Virus record (IMG/VR): IMGVR_UViG_3300035565_000042
Span: 19,394 to 83,393 of that record
Reading direction: 5' to 3' (one strand)
DNA from: a virus
DNA length: 64,000 nt
The position numbers and the translations under genes were made by a program. Position 1 is the first letter of the stretch. Each line of letters begins with the position of its first letter. Below, piece after piece: positions 8,556 through 17,347 of this stretch. The notes beneath the pieces were generated by a model, which saw only the letters and a program-made list of their open reading frames with translations, was not told where the DNA came from and did not search any database.

Positions 8556-9432
8556 CTGTATTTATATTTTGTACAATTTTCTTGAGTGACGATCTGTATT
8601 CCTTCGTTTCTTCTCTTTCTTGAATGAGAAGTTCTGTGAATCTACCCTGGTCAAATATACTATTGATGGCGTCGGTACACATCTGCTGGAGTTGTTCCGG
8701 TTTTATAGCGTCCAGTTCGACCTGTCCAAGTCCTGTCCACTTTGCGGTCCTCACATCAGATTCTTTTGCTGGTGCCGGTGGAAGGTTCCATTCGATAACC
8801 TGATCTTCCATTAAAGCTATTCTTCTTACTTCAACTTCAACACCAAACTTCATGAAGTTCTCATAGATACTTCTCGGAATATCTTCCCCGGAAGGATCGT
8901 AATCACCGAAGTATATTATTATTGGCTTCTTTCCTTCTTCCACTGCATTCTCAAATCTTTTTGATGCTTCATGAAGGAATGTCAATGAAGGATATCCCTT
9001 GCATGCACCAAGTGTCACACCTTGTCTTGTAGTAACTGGATTGAATACTCCTTGGAGTGCTTTCTTTTCGATGAATACTTCGGGATAATATTCCTGATTT
9101 TCCCATCTGTTCTTTGAATAATATTGCATCCAACTTTTGATAGCATCTTCGGCATCAAGGATCGCTTCATTAACATTTGTCTGTTTGAACTTCGTTTCAC
9201 CTATCATGACACGGTCCAGATCAGAGAATTGGTCAAAGTCAATATCATTATTCCATCTGGCATCAATCATTGCTGTAACTACACGTTTGTAGTGATTGAT
9301 ATCATTGGTCATGCCAATACCTACCAGTTGGTAATGTAAGGATCTCAAAGTAAGAACTCCAAATGCATACCTACTACAGATCTCAATAGAATGTTCTATG
9401 ATCCACTGTTTTGTAAAAATATCTTTTTCCAT
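8548..9432 (-). CDS. TOPRIM protein resembling topoisomerase VI subunit A / Spo11
   Basis: The product has 294 residues. Residues 1-75 form a winged-helix-like region with T-L-R-S-L-H-Y-Q-L-V (28-37), the place where Topo VI-A-like proteins carry R-x-x-(F/Y)-Y-x-L-V. A TOPRIM domain follows: the acidic Glu122 in VFIEKKAL and the metal-binding G-D-Y-D-P-S-G at 176-182. Topo VI-A/Spo11 proteins cut double-stranded DNA through a Tyr; Tyr34 is the candidate here. Nicking or topological work at replication forks is inferred from its position 2 bp downstream of the primase-helicase gene. A GHKL ATPase is encoded in the same operon. Confidence 0.75.
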   Translation of the reverse strand: MEKDIFTKQWIIEHSIEICSRYAFGVLTLRSLHYQLVGIGMTNDINHYKRVVTAMIDARWNNDIDFDQFSDLDRVMIGETKFKQTNVNEAILDAEDAIKSWMQYYSKNRWENQEYYPEVFIEKKALQGVFNPVTTRQGVTLGACKGYPSLTFLHEASKRFENAVEEGKKPIIIYFGDYDPSGEDIPRSIYENFMKFGVEVEVRRIALMEDQVIEWNLPPAPAKESDVRTAKWTGLGQVELDAIKPEQLQQMCTDAINSIFDQGRFTELLIQEREETKEYRSSLKKIVQNINTDE

Positions 9433-9434
9433 GA

Positions 9435-11351
9435 TTAAAATCCTTCAAAGTTAATTTGTTTCTCTGCCTCGTAATTTGTGAACGGATATACCGTATAAGC
9501 ACTACTGAGATTGCTTATATCCTCTCTCTCAAGAAATCTGTTCGATCTCCTGTCAAATTTAAGCAATACCGGATTGGCCCTGTCGGTAGGAAATCCTGCC
9601 AGCTTATGTTCCTTGTTCTTTTGGATATGGATCTCTGCCAGAGTATTCTGCCATGACGTGCGATCATGCTTGTGAATGCACATCATTGAGTAAGTTGTTG
9701 ATGACCATACCTGGCCGCCAATGAGATCAAACTGACTTGGAGCCGGATAGTTCTTATCCTTATCCCTTGGCGGAGTAGGTGGATGATGACATATCAGGTT
9801 GATCAGATCATTCTTTATTGCGATCCTTACTTCAGCTGCCAACTCTTCCTGAAGATACATATCGATGGATTTGTTCCCAAGGTCATGTTTCAGGTTTTTC
9901 CATGGATCAGTAAGGAATCCATTTATGCCATGTTGCCGAATAAGGTTCTTTTTAACGCGTCTAAGCTCACTTGGTGTGTAGCCTTCCTCATTGTCCACAA
10001 AGAAGAAATGCTTGTCTATATGCCTCTGGATTGCGTCCTGGTAGCGTTTTTTACTCATCCTGTCTCCAAAAGAAATGTCTGCAGTATCTCCTACAAGTAT
10101 TTCAGTCAGGGTATCAATGATATTTTCCGGTGGATAGTTCTCAGGACAATACATTCCCCACTTCCAGTCGTATAGAACAGTTGATATCACTATCAGATTG
10201 AAAAGAAGACTTGACTTACCTTCCCCGGGATAACCATTGCCAAGGACTAACCAGCCAGGCATCCAATTGAAATGCGGATCCAGTGATTTGTATCCTGTTG
10301 AATAACCTTTCTGCCTGCCATTGTCAAAGATTCTTTCCATTTTATCCCAGTACTGGGAAGCTGTTGTCACTCCAGATATCGGATACGGATGTGCATATTC
10401 ATTGGAAAGACTGTTTGCCAGGTATTCCTTTCCCTTAGATACAAGAAGATCATTGGCATCTTTGCATGGAGTACCATCTTGTTTCGTATATTCTGAGAAC
10501 TTAATGTACCGGCATCTGTCCTTGCCAAGTCTCCGGGCCAGCTCCTCACGAAGTTTCAATCCGGGAATATCATCATCGGTAGCAAGATAGATTGTTTCTA
10601 TTTCTTTGAAGTATTCAATGCAGATGTCAAGATAATTGAGGTTGAGGTTCTCCCTGAATCTTCCGGTTCTTTTGAACTCTTCAATCTCCTGCGGTGATAT
10701 TGCTGATCCATTTGGTACGCTTATGACATTCGTGATGCCGGCTTCATGATATGCAAGAACGTCCATCTCTCCTTCAACAATGACAACCGATTTCTGTCCT
10801 TTCATTGCATCAAGATTATAAAATATCTTGGTAGCTCCGGATATCAGTTTGAAATTCTTGTCTTCATCCCTGTACTTTATATCAATGAGTATACCGTCTT
10901 TCTTGTACTTGAAGTTGATGCATTTCCTATTTACATAGGTACCTCGGACACTCTCGTTTCCTTCCTTGACCTTATTCTGAAGTATCGGTTCGGTACTCAT
11001 CGAAATATCAAGATTCAGCAATGTCTGTTTTGAGATTTTCCTTTCTTCCCAAAACCATTTAACCAGACTATCACTTACCGGAAGTGTCTTCTTGGCTTCA
11101 AGGATAGGTTTAATCGTCATCCTGTTATAATAATCCTCATCGACAATATAACCACCTTCATTACAATGGTTACAGCGCCAGGGCCGCGGTATCTTGTTCA
11201 CGTTAATAGCAAGCTTCTTTTCTTTCTGGTGAGCCGGTTCCCGGGTTGGAGAACATATAGGGCATACTATATAAACTTCTCCTGTTGCCGGCATCTTGTC
11301 TTTCGGAATAGTGATATCGAATATGCCTTTGCTTGTTATTATCTTTTCCAT
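9435..11351 (-). CDS. Twinkle-like primase-helicase
   Basis: This 638-residue protein combines primase and replicative helicase. An N-terminal zinc ribbon has Cys30, Cys33, Cys60 and Cys63. The TOPRIM primase core has EGEMD (193-197) and ATDDD (257-261). A RecA/DnaB-type helicase domain has Walker A GYPGEGKS (373-380), a Walker B-like GFLTDPW, and a later CHHPPTPP segment. This is the phage T7 gp4/Twinkle layout: RNA primer synthesis plus 5'-3' unwinding. It abuts the upstream 220-residue gene with no gap and is followed 2 bp later by the TOPRIM gene. It is the central replication enzyme visible here. Confidence 0.92.
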   Translation of the reverse strand: MEKIITSKGIFDITIPKDKMPATGEVYIVCPICSPTREPAHQKEKKLAINVNKIPRPWRCNHCNEGGYIVDEDYYNRMTIKPILEAKKTLPVSDSLVKWFWEERKISKQTLLNLDISMSTEPILQNKVKEGNESVRGTYVNRKCINFKYKKDGILIDIKYRDEDKNFKLISGATKIFYNLDAMKGQKSVVIVEGEMDVLAYHEAGITNVISVPNGSAISPQEIEEFKRTGRFRENLNLNYLDICIEYFKEIETIYLATDDDIPGLKLREELARRLGKDRCRYIKFSEYTKQDGTPCKDANDLLVSKGKEYLANSLSNEYAHPYPISGVTTASQYWDKMERIFDNGRQKGYSTGYKSLDPHFNWMPGWLVLGNGYPGEGKSSLLFNLIVISTVLYDWKWGMYCPENYPPENIIDTLTEILVGDTADISFGDRMSKKRYQDAIQRHIDKHFFFVDNEEGYTPSELRRVKKNLIRQHGINGFLTDPWKNLKHDLGNKSIDMYLQEELAAEVRIAIKNDLINLICHHPPTPPRDKDKNYPAPSQFDLIGGQVWSSTTYSMMCIHKHDRTSWQNTLAEIHIQKNKEHKLAGFPTDRANPVLLKFDRRSNRFLEREDISNLSSAYTVYPFTNYEAEKQINFEGF

Positions 11352-12014
11352 CTATTTGCTTGCCTCCTTTGCATAAGCTTTGTTAACTTCTTCTCTTGTT
11401 ACTGGCTTGACAGCATTTTCTGCCGGCCGATTCATTCCAAGTTTCTCTTTGAGGTCATTACGATATTTCTGCCAGTCCTCAAGATACCGTTCATTTTCAG
11501 GATTAAGAAATACCTGAGCCATCAACTTCTGTCTGGCAAAACCATTCTTATGTTCCAAAATAAGATATTCAAAATAATATCTGCGCTGATCAGATAGGAA
11601 ATCTCTGGAATACTTTCTGCGAACCTTAATATAATATTCAAGAGCTTTCTTTCTTACACCTGGCCATGCAACCTTGCCATCCTCTTTCCAAAAGAATTCA
11701 TCAAACTCTTTTTCGATGTCTGCGAATCCATCCATCCACTTTGAAGTGACAATACATTCATCGCCTTTGATGATAATGAATCCTTTCAGAATAAGTCCTT
11801 TTAGGATCTGTTGCTGGTTATCCGGAGAGAAACCTGTTTGTATATATGTCGATAATGTATCAGCGACTTCACCCTTGTCTTGTTTTCGGGCCATATGATC
11901 AAGGAACGCATATTCACTGCAGTTAAGTCCAAGACTTACTCTTGCAGCATGATTGATCGTAGTACTGCCGACTATAGCCGGAGCCTTCGATTTATAACTA
12001 TCAAGACTTGCCAT
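11352..12014 (-). CDS. Winged-helix-like replication accessory protein (unknown)
   Basis: The product has 220 residues. Residues about 28-85 look like a winged helix (LNCSEYAFLDHMARKQ ... QQILKGLILKGFIII), as in phage replication initiators and helicase loaders, and the rest is helical and charged. The N-terminus carries SYKSKAP (6-12), a short element also at the start of the two 190-residue paralogs at 31.4 and 34.0 kb. Its stop is directly against the primase-helicase start, so a helicase-loading or DNA-binding role is plausible. The family is not recognised. Confidence 0.6.
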   Translation of the reverse strand: MASLDSYKSKAPAIVGSTTINHAARVSLGLNCSEYAFLDHMARKQDKGEVADTLSTYIQTGFSPDNQQQILKGLILKGFIIIKGDECIVTSKWMDGFADIEKEFDEFFWKEDGKVAWPGVRKKALEYYIKVRRKYSRDFLSDQRRYYFEYLILEHKNGFARQKLMAQVFLNPENERYLEDWQKYRNDLKEKLGMNRPAENAVKPVTREEVNKAYAKEASK

Positions 12015-12039
12015 AAATAATTGTTTGAAAGTGGAATAA

Positions 12040-12465
12040 CTACTTTTTTTTGTCAGAAGGTTTTATTGATAGATCGCCTTCCGTATCTTTCTCCAGCTTG
12101 ACAATCCGCGGTGTGCCGGGTATTGCTGTTGGCGTAATCCATTTGATGAATGACAAAAACCTTGCGTTCCAGCGGATGATCTCTTCCTTGGACTCAGCAT
12201 CACGCATGACAACAAAGACTCTGTATCCATCCGATGAGGCTTCCAGATATGGTACAAGTTGTTTATCGGGGCTTGCTGACGTGACATATGCCTGACCATT
12301 GGCAATCTTGGTAAACGATGCGATTGTATGACCTTTCGTTATATGCATCATCCAATCTGTCTTCTCAACGGGATCACCAATATCCGGCGGATTTGGTCCT
12401 TTGTTCTTCAATTTCTTCTTTTCAGCTTTACGCTGATCCAATGTTTTCTGACTTGTTATACTCAT
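12040..12465 (-). CDS. Unknown protein between helicase and replication genes
   Basis: The product has 141 residues, with a Lys-rich N-terminus (RKAEKKKLKNKG), a β-rich core with YRVFVVMRD and a Lys/Asp-rich C-terminal tail. The start overlaps the SF2 helicase stop by 4 bp (ATGA), so the two are probably translated together. A helicase partner or DNA-binding accessory role is conceivable from context. I do not recognise the family. Confidence 0.6.
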   Translation of the reverse strand: MSITSQKTLDQRKAEKKKLKNKGPNPPDIGDPVEKTDWMMHITKGHTIASFTKIANGQAYVTSASPDKQLVPYLEASSDGYRVFVVMRDAESKEEIIRWNARFLSFIKWITPTAIPGTPRIVKLEKDTEGDLSIKPSDKKK

Positions 12466-13982
12466 GACTTCAATTTGTTAATTATGTTTTCTCTTGTCTT
12501 ATCATCAATAACGAATTTTTCCTTGATGTCAATAGCCTGTTTTACTCTCTGGTACTGACCTACGGTAGCTCCATGAGTAACATCATATCCTTTGACAGCA
12601 AGATAACGTATCTGCCATTCCTGGCATGGTAGGTTGCTTATTAGTTCTGAGGCCTGCATCTTTGTATACTCGGTATCCTCAACCCATATCTGAGCTCTTT
12701 TAAGCCAGTCGATTTGTTTCTCGGTAGCCGGTTCAAGCATTTTCTCACTACTCCATACTTTGACTTGTGGAAGCTTTAGCAGGTCTATCTTCTTATCTTT
12801 GCCATAACTAAGCTGAACATATCTCTCTCTGCGCTTACGTTCTTCTTCCAGAAGTTTCTCTTTATGTTCTTTTGGAAGGAACAACTTATCAGCAATAGGT
12901 ACATCTTTCTCGAGCTCGTAAGCATTGATCAGTGATAACCGGCCGGTATTGTCTACGAAGTCAAGAACAATACATGCATCGGAACTATATTTCTGAACAA
13001 ATGTCTGAGATTTCAACCTTGTCCCCCTGCCAAGACATTGAATATACAAAGTCTCTGATTGTGTGGGCCGGCACATCATAATACATCCGATATCATTGTA
13101 GTCAAATCCTTCGGTTAGGATCTCGCAGTTTGTGAGAACTGTTATCGATCCATCTTTAAATCCTTTGATCAGTTCTGAACGGTTATCACAACGATCCTTG
13201 TCTGAAGATACTGTCTCACATATGATACCATTCTTCCGGAATTCATCACGAAGATGATAAGCATGATTAATGTCCACACAATAGGCTATGCCTTGCCGGC
13301 CGGGTGTGTATTGCTTGTATTTCTGAACGATGAGATTATTTCTCAGTTCACTGTCGACCACTTCGCTTAATTGCTTCTGATTGAAATCTCCGGCCACTCT
13401 CTTGACCTTACTGATGTCTGCCTGAGTCTTTACCTGATATGCCTCTACAGTGGCTAAAAACCCGTCTTTGATGCCATCAGCGATGTTATACTCAAATACA
13501 AGTTTGTCAAACAGATTTGACAATGATAATCCATCAAGACGTTTTGGTGTAGCTGTCCATCCTGTCATCAGCTTTGGAGTCCAATGCCTGGCTGTCTCAA
13601 GAAAAGTTCGGCTGGCATAATGATGACATTCATCTATGACAATGAGCTGGAATGTATCAGGATTAATTTTATCAAGACGATTAAATAGAGTCTGTACTGA
13701 GGCAACAACTATCTTTTTGTCGATCTCAAAAGATTTCTGTTTGACTATGCCTACATTTAAAGGATAGTATTTCTCAATCTCATCATATGCCTGTTGCATG
13801 AGTTCTTCACGATGAACAATGAAAAGACTTCTTGGGAAGTGTTGCATTAGATCTACAGCAGCGAGTCTTTTGCCCGTCCCTGTTGCGGCAACGATTAGTT
13901 GTTTGGTAACGCCCTTATCATAATTCTCCTTGATTGCTTTTTTGCATTCGACCTGGTATGGCCGCCAGTTAATATCTACCAT
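12462..13982 (-). CDS. Superfamily 2 DEAD/DEAH-type helicase
   Basis: This 506-residue ATP-dependent nucleic-acid helicase has Walker A ATGTGK (33-38), motif Ia LFIVHREE, the DECH box (117-120), motif III TATP (143-146) and a C-terminal motif VI with QCLGRGTRL. The spacing fits UvsW/RAD3-like and type III restriction-like SF2 helicases. The residue after the Walker Lys is Arg rather than Thr/Ser, an unusual change at a magnesium-coordinating position. Replication-fork or recombination work is likely. It overlaps the DnaA-like gene by 14 bp. Confidence 0.9.
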   Translation of the reverse strand: MVDINWRPYQVECKKAIKENYDKGVTKQLIVAATGTGKRLAAVDLMQHFPRSLFIVHREELMQQAYDEIEKYYPLNVGIVKQKSFEIDKKIVVASVQTLFNRLDKINPDTFQLIVIDECHHYASRTFLETARHWTPKLMTGWTATPKRLDGLSLSNLFDKLVFEYNIADGIKDGFLATVEAYQVKTQADISKVKRVAGDFNQKQLSEVVDSELRNNLIVQKYKQYTPGRQGIAYCVDINHAYHLRDEFRKNGIICETVSSDKDRCDNRSELIKGFKDGSITVLTNCEILTEGFDYNDIGCIMMCRPTQSETLYIQCLGRGTRLKSQTFVQKYSSDACIVLDFVDNTGRLSLINAYELEKDVPIADKLFLPKEHKEKLLEEERKRRERYVQLSYGKDKKIDLLKLPQVKVWSSEKMLEPATEKQIDWLKRAQIWVEDTEYTKMQASELISNLPCQEWQIRYLAVKGYDVTHGATVGQYQRVKQAIDIKEKFVIDDKTRENIINKLKS

Positions 13983-14385
13983 TGATATGCTCTTTGATCA
14001 TTTCCATTAGTTCTGCATTCTGATGTTCAGGACTCGTTTCTATATGTCGTTCCTTTATCAGTTCTCTTGCTCTTGTAAGCCAGTTAATGACTATGAAGTC
14101 TTTTGTGTCTATCATGTCATTTACAGTCTTGATAGCATGAAGAACTGTAGCATGATCTCTTCCTCCATGCCGGGCCCCGATTGTAGCCAGACTTTGTTTT
14201 GTTAGTTCCTTGCAAAGAGACATCGATATCTGCCTGGCAACGACATATTCCCTTTTCCTTGCTCCCTTTGTCTTGTCGGGCATAAGCATTTCTTCCTTGC
14301 TTATCTCTGCAGCTGAGGCAGCACAGTCGATAATATCGCTTATAGCGAAGTAATCGGTTTGTGGTAAACTATTATTTCCTTCCAT
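13969..14385 (-). CDS. DnaA domain IV-like DNA-binding protein without AAA+ domain
   Basis: The product has 138 residues. Residues about 45-100 match DnaA domain IV: a basic helix ([15 protein letters not shown]), then [15 protein letters not shown] (70-84), which contains the DnaA-box recognition signature GGRDH-x-T-V-L-H. No Walker motifs are present and the protein is far shorter than DnaA (about 450 residues), so it is a stand-alone box-binding domain. Bacterial DnaA domain IV binds TTATCCACA-type boxes. Similar sites cluster at 33.12 kb. It lies directly upstream of the SF2 helicase and behind an ACAACCAACACAAAAACAG leader. Confidence 0.88.
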   Translation of the reverse strand: MEGNNSLPQTDYFAISDIIDCAASAAEISKEEMLMPDKTKGARKREYVVARQISMSLCKELTKQSLATIGARHGGRDHATVLHAIKTVNDMIDTKDFIVINWLTRARELIKERHIETSPEHQNAELMEMIKEHINGRY

Positions 14386-14427
14386 CTGTTTTTGTGTTGG
14401 TTGTCAATAATAAGATAATTATTTTTA

Positions 14428-15015
14428 TTAAGTAGATAACTTCGGATTTATGAGTAGATCACTCCGGATTGATTCAAGGTATTCTTTTATGAGTACTTTC
14501 TTGAACTTGATTTTTCGTGGTTTGCCGGTGTTATCAGTGAACTGGTATGCTTTAGGAATGAATGTTTCAGCGAATAACTGGACAGGGATTATCTTCTGTA
14601 CATAGATATGATATTTCTGATATACCCACTTCATATTCAACGGGAATGTTATCGCAGACGTATTGTGAGGCCCTATGAAAGTTCCTTTGACATCTATTAC
14701 TGAAAAGTTGGTTTTTCCCTGAGCAACGAAGATGGCATCTTTGACATTGCACTTCTGGTTGAGATTAAGAAATATCTTTCCTATCCATTCCGGGTTCCAG
14801 TGTATCAGGAAGTCAGCCTGGTACTGATGATCATTGATAATTACCGAGTCTTTGGAAACAGTCTTTGTTTTGAGTATCTTGTCGTAGACATGGACTATTC
14901 GATCACTAAGGATGAAAGGCTTTGGATGGTAGTGCCAATCTGTTATCACTCTATTTTCGCGTAACTCTTCCAGATACCACGAGAAGTAGAGTTCTTCTGA
15001 ACTATCATACTGCAT
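14428..15015 (-). CDS. PD-(D/E)XK endonuclease, DUF1064/resolvase-like
   Basis: The product has 195 residues. An acidic pair near the start (SSEELYFSWYLEEL), Asp68 in Y-Q-A-D-F-L-I, and Asp108-Val-Lys110 in SVIDVKGTF match the PD-(D/E)XK nuclease pattern of phage DUF1064-type proteins, which are thought to resolve branched DNA. The family usually runs 110-180 residues, so the size is normal. It would act on recombination or replication intermediates. A TTATCTACT site lies across its stop codon. It starts just downstream of a terminator-like hairpin, hinting at its own promoter. Confidence 0.75.
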   Translation of the reverse strand: MQYDSSEELYFSWYLEELRENRVITDWHYHPKPFILSDRIVHVYDKILKTKTVSKDSVIINDHQYQADFLIHWNPEWIGKIFLNLNQKCNVKDAIFVAQGKTNFSVIDVKGTFIGPHNTSAITFPLNMKWVYQKYHIYVQKIIPVQLFAETFIPKAYQFTDNTGKPRKIKFKKVLIKEYLESIRSDLLINPKLST

Positions 15016-15051
15016 AAATGAAAATGTTAACGTATCTCGCGATAAAGATAT

Positions 15052-15083
15052 AAAAAAAGACCGATACGTTTTCCATATCGACC
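15052..15083 (-). terminator. Probable terminator downstream of the 15.1-kb gene
   Basis: On the minus strand TCGATA ... TATCGG forms a short stem (nine-base loop) followed closely by a run of seven T. It sits 9 bp past the stop of the gene at 15092-15574 and upstream of the resolvase-like gene. The stem is short, so partial termination is more likely than full. Confidence 0.5.
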
Positions 15084-15091
15084 CTAATTAA

Positions 15092-15574
15092 TTACTTTAT
15101 TTTTAAAACAAGTTCTTTGACTAATTTGTCAAGAAGTTCGGTAATTTCCTTGCTTCCTTTTGTTAGCTGAGCAATGCTGAGTTGATGGCAAAGGTATTCC
15201 TGTACAGAAGTTGTTCTCCATCCTTTCATGTTTTCAAATCCTTCAGGGACGAGAGCATTAATAGAAGGCATTGGAAATTTACTTGACTTGTACCAGGAAA
15301 GGAATGAACACTGAGTAGATTCGATATCCCTCTGAACTCTCGAATAATACTTGTCAGGTTTTTCTACGGTTATCGCTTTATCGACATCTTTTGCAAGTGC
15401 AATAAGACATGAGAAATTCTGACCGAGAGTTGTTCTGGCAAAATCTTTCTCAAAGTTCAAATACTCTTTCGATTTCAGGATCTTGTCTATTCGCTCCTGT
15501 ACGATAGTGTTGATTCGGTTTGCACCTTCTGTTGCAAGGGTCTTCAGTTCTGTTGGCGTTAATTGTCTGTTCAT
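15092..15574 (-). CDS. Helical protein of unknown function
   Basis: The product has 160 residues, predicted mainly helical, starting MNRQLTPTELKTLATEGANRI and ending in a Lys-rich helix. The middle (SFLSWYKSSKFPMPSINALVPEGFENMKGWRT) is the most structured part. No family is recognised. It is followed by a terminator-like hairpin and preceded by the RadC-type gene. Confidence 0.6.
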   Translation of the reverse strand: MNRQLTPTELKTLATEGANRINTIVQERIDKILKSKEYLNFEKDFARTTLGQNFSCLIALAKDVDKAITVEKPDKYYSRVQRDIESTQCSFLSWYKSSKFPMPSINALVPEGFENMKGWRTTSVQEYLCHQLSIAQLTKGSKEITELLDKLVKELVLKIK

Positions 15575-15608
15575 TTTTTAAGTTTTACTTTGGTTATGAA
15601 ATTGGCTT

Positions 15609-16262
15609 TTATAAGATTCCGTTATCTGCAAAAGAATAGTATTCCTTCTCTGAAACAATGATATGATCCAGAAGCTGAACATCAAATATATTTCCGGCTT
15701 CTTTTACTTTTTGTGTTATCCTGGTATCGGATTCACTCGGGTTAAGATTGCCCGATGGATGGTTATGACAGATTATCAGTCCGGATGCTTTGTATTCAAG
15801 GGCAACACGAAGTATTATCCTGATATCAGTTACTGTCCCATTGATTCCTCCTTGGCTCATTTTTTCTCTGTGAAGAATTTTATTGCTCCTATTTAGGTAA
15901 ACAACCCAGAATTCTTCATGATCGAGATCCTGCAGATATGGTGTAAATAGATCGGCCATGTCTTTAGAACATTTGATCTGGAACCTATCAGGAAATGCCT
16001 GAATGGATCTTCTTTTCATAAATTCTCCGGTTGCGATTAACCTTGTTGCCTGGGAATGAGATAAACCATTCTTTACCATGTCTGCATAACTCAACTTTGT
16101 AACCATGTTAAAATTGAATTCGCAATGGCTATAGATTATTCTGGCGCGTTCAATGGAATTCGTACCTGCCATTATGATAGAAAGAGTTTCAACATCAGAT
16201 AGGGTATTCACTCCTTTGTCTATGATCTTGTAGTTAGGATCATCAAGTCTTTTTTGTTTCAT
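15609..16262 (-). CDS. radC: RadC-like JAB/MPN-domain protein
   Basis: The product has 217 residues. The C-terminal JAB1/MPN metalloprotease-like domain holds the zinc motif H-N-H-P-S-G-N ... S-x-S-D (His166, His168, Asp179) with an upstream Glu pair (116-117). The N-terminal 85 residues form the helix-hairpin-helix-like part usual in RadC. RadC-type proteins are common on phages and conjugative elements; a repair role is claimed historically but the biochemical function is not settled. The start overlaps the upstream 56-codon gene by 4 bp. Confidence 0.88.
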   Translation of the reverse strand: MKQKRLDDPNYKIIDKGVNTLSDVETLSIIMAGTNSIERARIIYSHCEFNFNMVTKLSYADMVKNGLSHSQATRLIATGEFMKRRSIQAFPDRFQIKCSKDMADLFTPYLQDLDHEEFWVVYLNRSNKILHREKMSQGGINGTVTDIRIILRVALEYKASGLIICHNHPSGNLNPSESDTRITQKVKEAGNIFDVQLLDHIIVSEKEYYSFADNGIL

Positions 16263-16429
16263 ACGTCTTCCTCCGTTAATATTCCATGTTCGATAAGTTT
16301 TGCATTGAATTCCTTTTCAAGTTCCTTACGAAGAGTAAACATTGCATTCAGAGCTATCTGCTCGTAGGTACTGATGTTTGCTGAGGCTTTCTTTTCGGCC
16401 TCATAGATTTCTTTATTTGTCCTCGCCAT
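16259..16429 (-). CDS. Small helical protein (56 aa)
   Basis: A 56-codon frame runs from 16429 and overlaps radC by 4 bp (ATGA) and the preceding gene by 17 bp. The product is a charged amphipathic helix (IYEAEKKASANISTYEQI, then LRKELEKEFNAKL). It could form a coiled-coil or adapter. The family is not recognised; translational coupling supports the call. Confidence 0.65.
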   Translation of the reverse strand: MARTNKEIYEAEKKASANISTYEQIALNAMFTLRKELEKEFNAKLIEHGILTEEDV

Positions 16430-16715
16430 ATACTTTCTTAATTATGGAAAGTGAATGTTCAGCAACCATCTCGTTTATATCAATGATGTTCTTTGATGAA
16501 GCGTCAATGCCAAGATATCTCTCGACATACAGTTCGGCAAGATTTAGCGGAGAACCTACTATTTTGTTCTCCATGTATGACCAGACGAAATATCCTCTTG
16601 GATCAACATTAAGAAGATTGATACAGTCATCCACGAAGTTCTGTGGCAGGGCCGTATCAATACTTCTCTTTTCGTCATCAGCCAATACCAGGTCTATGAG
16701 TTGTCCTTTTGTCAT
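16413..16715 (-). CDS. Unknown protein (100 aa)
   Basis: The product has 100 residues, starting MTKGQLIDLVLADDEKRS and mainly helical with an acidic bias. No motif or family is recognised. It lies five bases downstream of a 63-codon gene and overlaps the following 56-codon gene, so it is part of the tightly packed leftward operon. Confidence 0.6.
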   Translation of the reverse strand: MTKGQLIDLVLADDEKRSIDTALPQNFVDDCINLLNVDPRGYFVWSYMENKIVGSPLNLAELYVERYLGIDASSKNIIDINEMVAEHSLSIIKKVYGEDK

Positions 16716-16720
16716 GGTAT

Positions 16721-16912
16721 CTATATTACAAGTTCAAGCGTTTCTTTATCTCCGTATGCTGATAAATGAAGTTGGGCACAGAATTCCAGAAGCTTGTCGT
16801 AAACATATTCATCCTCACAGATTACCTTTCGGCTCCATATAGTCTCAATAAAATCTTTATCAGACTTTATAGAGTCGACCATTTTTCTTGTTACAAGAAG
16901 TTGTTCTGGCAT
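16721..16912 (-). CDS. Small unknown protein (63 aa)
   Basis: The frame of 63 codons fills the space between the KTSC gene (1 bp away) and the next gene (5 bp away), which supports it as coding. The sequence is mixed helical with two Cys. No family is recognised. Confidence 0.55.
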   Translation of the reverse strand: MPEQLLVTRKMVDSIKSDKDFIETIWSRKVICEDEYVYDKLLEFCAQLHLSAYGDKETLELVI

Positions 16913-16913
16913 C

Positions 16914-17171
16914 TCAGATCTGCTTTAATTGTCCTAATACAACTCTGTACGGAACTTTAGTATAGAGTCTGTCCGGAGTCTTTACTTCTTCATTGAAGTA
17001 CTTACCGACATGTAAAGTCGGAACGAGCATCTTGTTGAACTTCTCAATAGGAACATTGTCATAAGCATAGACATTTCCATTAAGGAACTCAACATAAAGT
17101 TTCCTTGTGTCCGGATCGTATCCTACGGATCTGATCATCTTGGACGATACTGGGTGCATTGTGATATTCAT
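16914..17171 (-). CDS. KTSC domain protein
   Basis: The product has 85 residues, which is about the whole KTSC domain (PF13619). It shows the characteristic order V-S-S-K-M-I-R-S-V-G-Y-D, then LYVEFLNGNVYAYDNVP and a late helix with GKYFNEEVK. The domain is found beside lysyl-tRNA synthetases, in RecD-like proteins and in phages; a nucleic-acid-binding role has been suggested but not proven. The start overlaps the upstream acidic 49-codon gene by 4 bp. Confidence 0.85.
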   Translation of the reverse strand: MNITMHPVSSKMIRSVGYDPDTRKLYVEFLNGNVYAYDNVPIEKFNKMLVPTLHVGKYFNEEVKTPDRLYTKVPYRVVLGQLKQI

Positions 17172-17317
17172 TGGTCGTTCTTTTGGGATTCATACTTTGC
17201 CTCTCCTTCCTGTTCACGAAGGTCATCCTTCTCATCTTCTGACAAAGGATTTTCTTCTTCGTTCCATGGAGCTCGCGGATCATTGTCTGAACCGATTGGT
17301 AAATAACCGTCACTCAT
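17168..17317 (-). CDS. Small acidic protein (49 aa)
   Basis: A 49-codon frame begins at 17317 behind an AT-rich leader and overlaps the KTSC gene by 4 bp (ATGA). About a third of residues are Asp or Glu (EEENPLSEDEKDDLREQE). It is likely disordered; small acidic phage proteins can mimic DNA, which is speculation here. It is preferred over a longer frame in another phase because of the junction and the leader. Confidence 0.6.
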   Translation of the reverse strand: MSDGYLPIGSDNDPRAPWNEEENPLSEDEKDDLREQEGEAKYESQKNDQ

Positions 17318-17347
17318 TTTATTTAAAGTTTGTGAATGGAATAATTG

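Noticed and set aside
17089-17313. A 74-codon minus-strand frame over the KTSC start
   Set aside because: It overlaps the KTSC gene by 83 bp in another phase, while the 49-codon acidic frame has a perfect ATGA junction.
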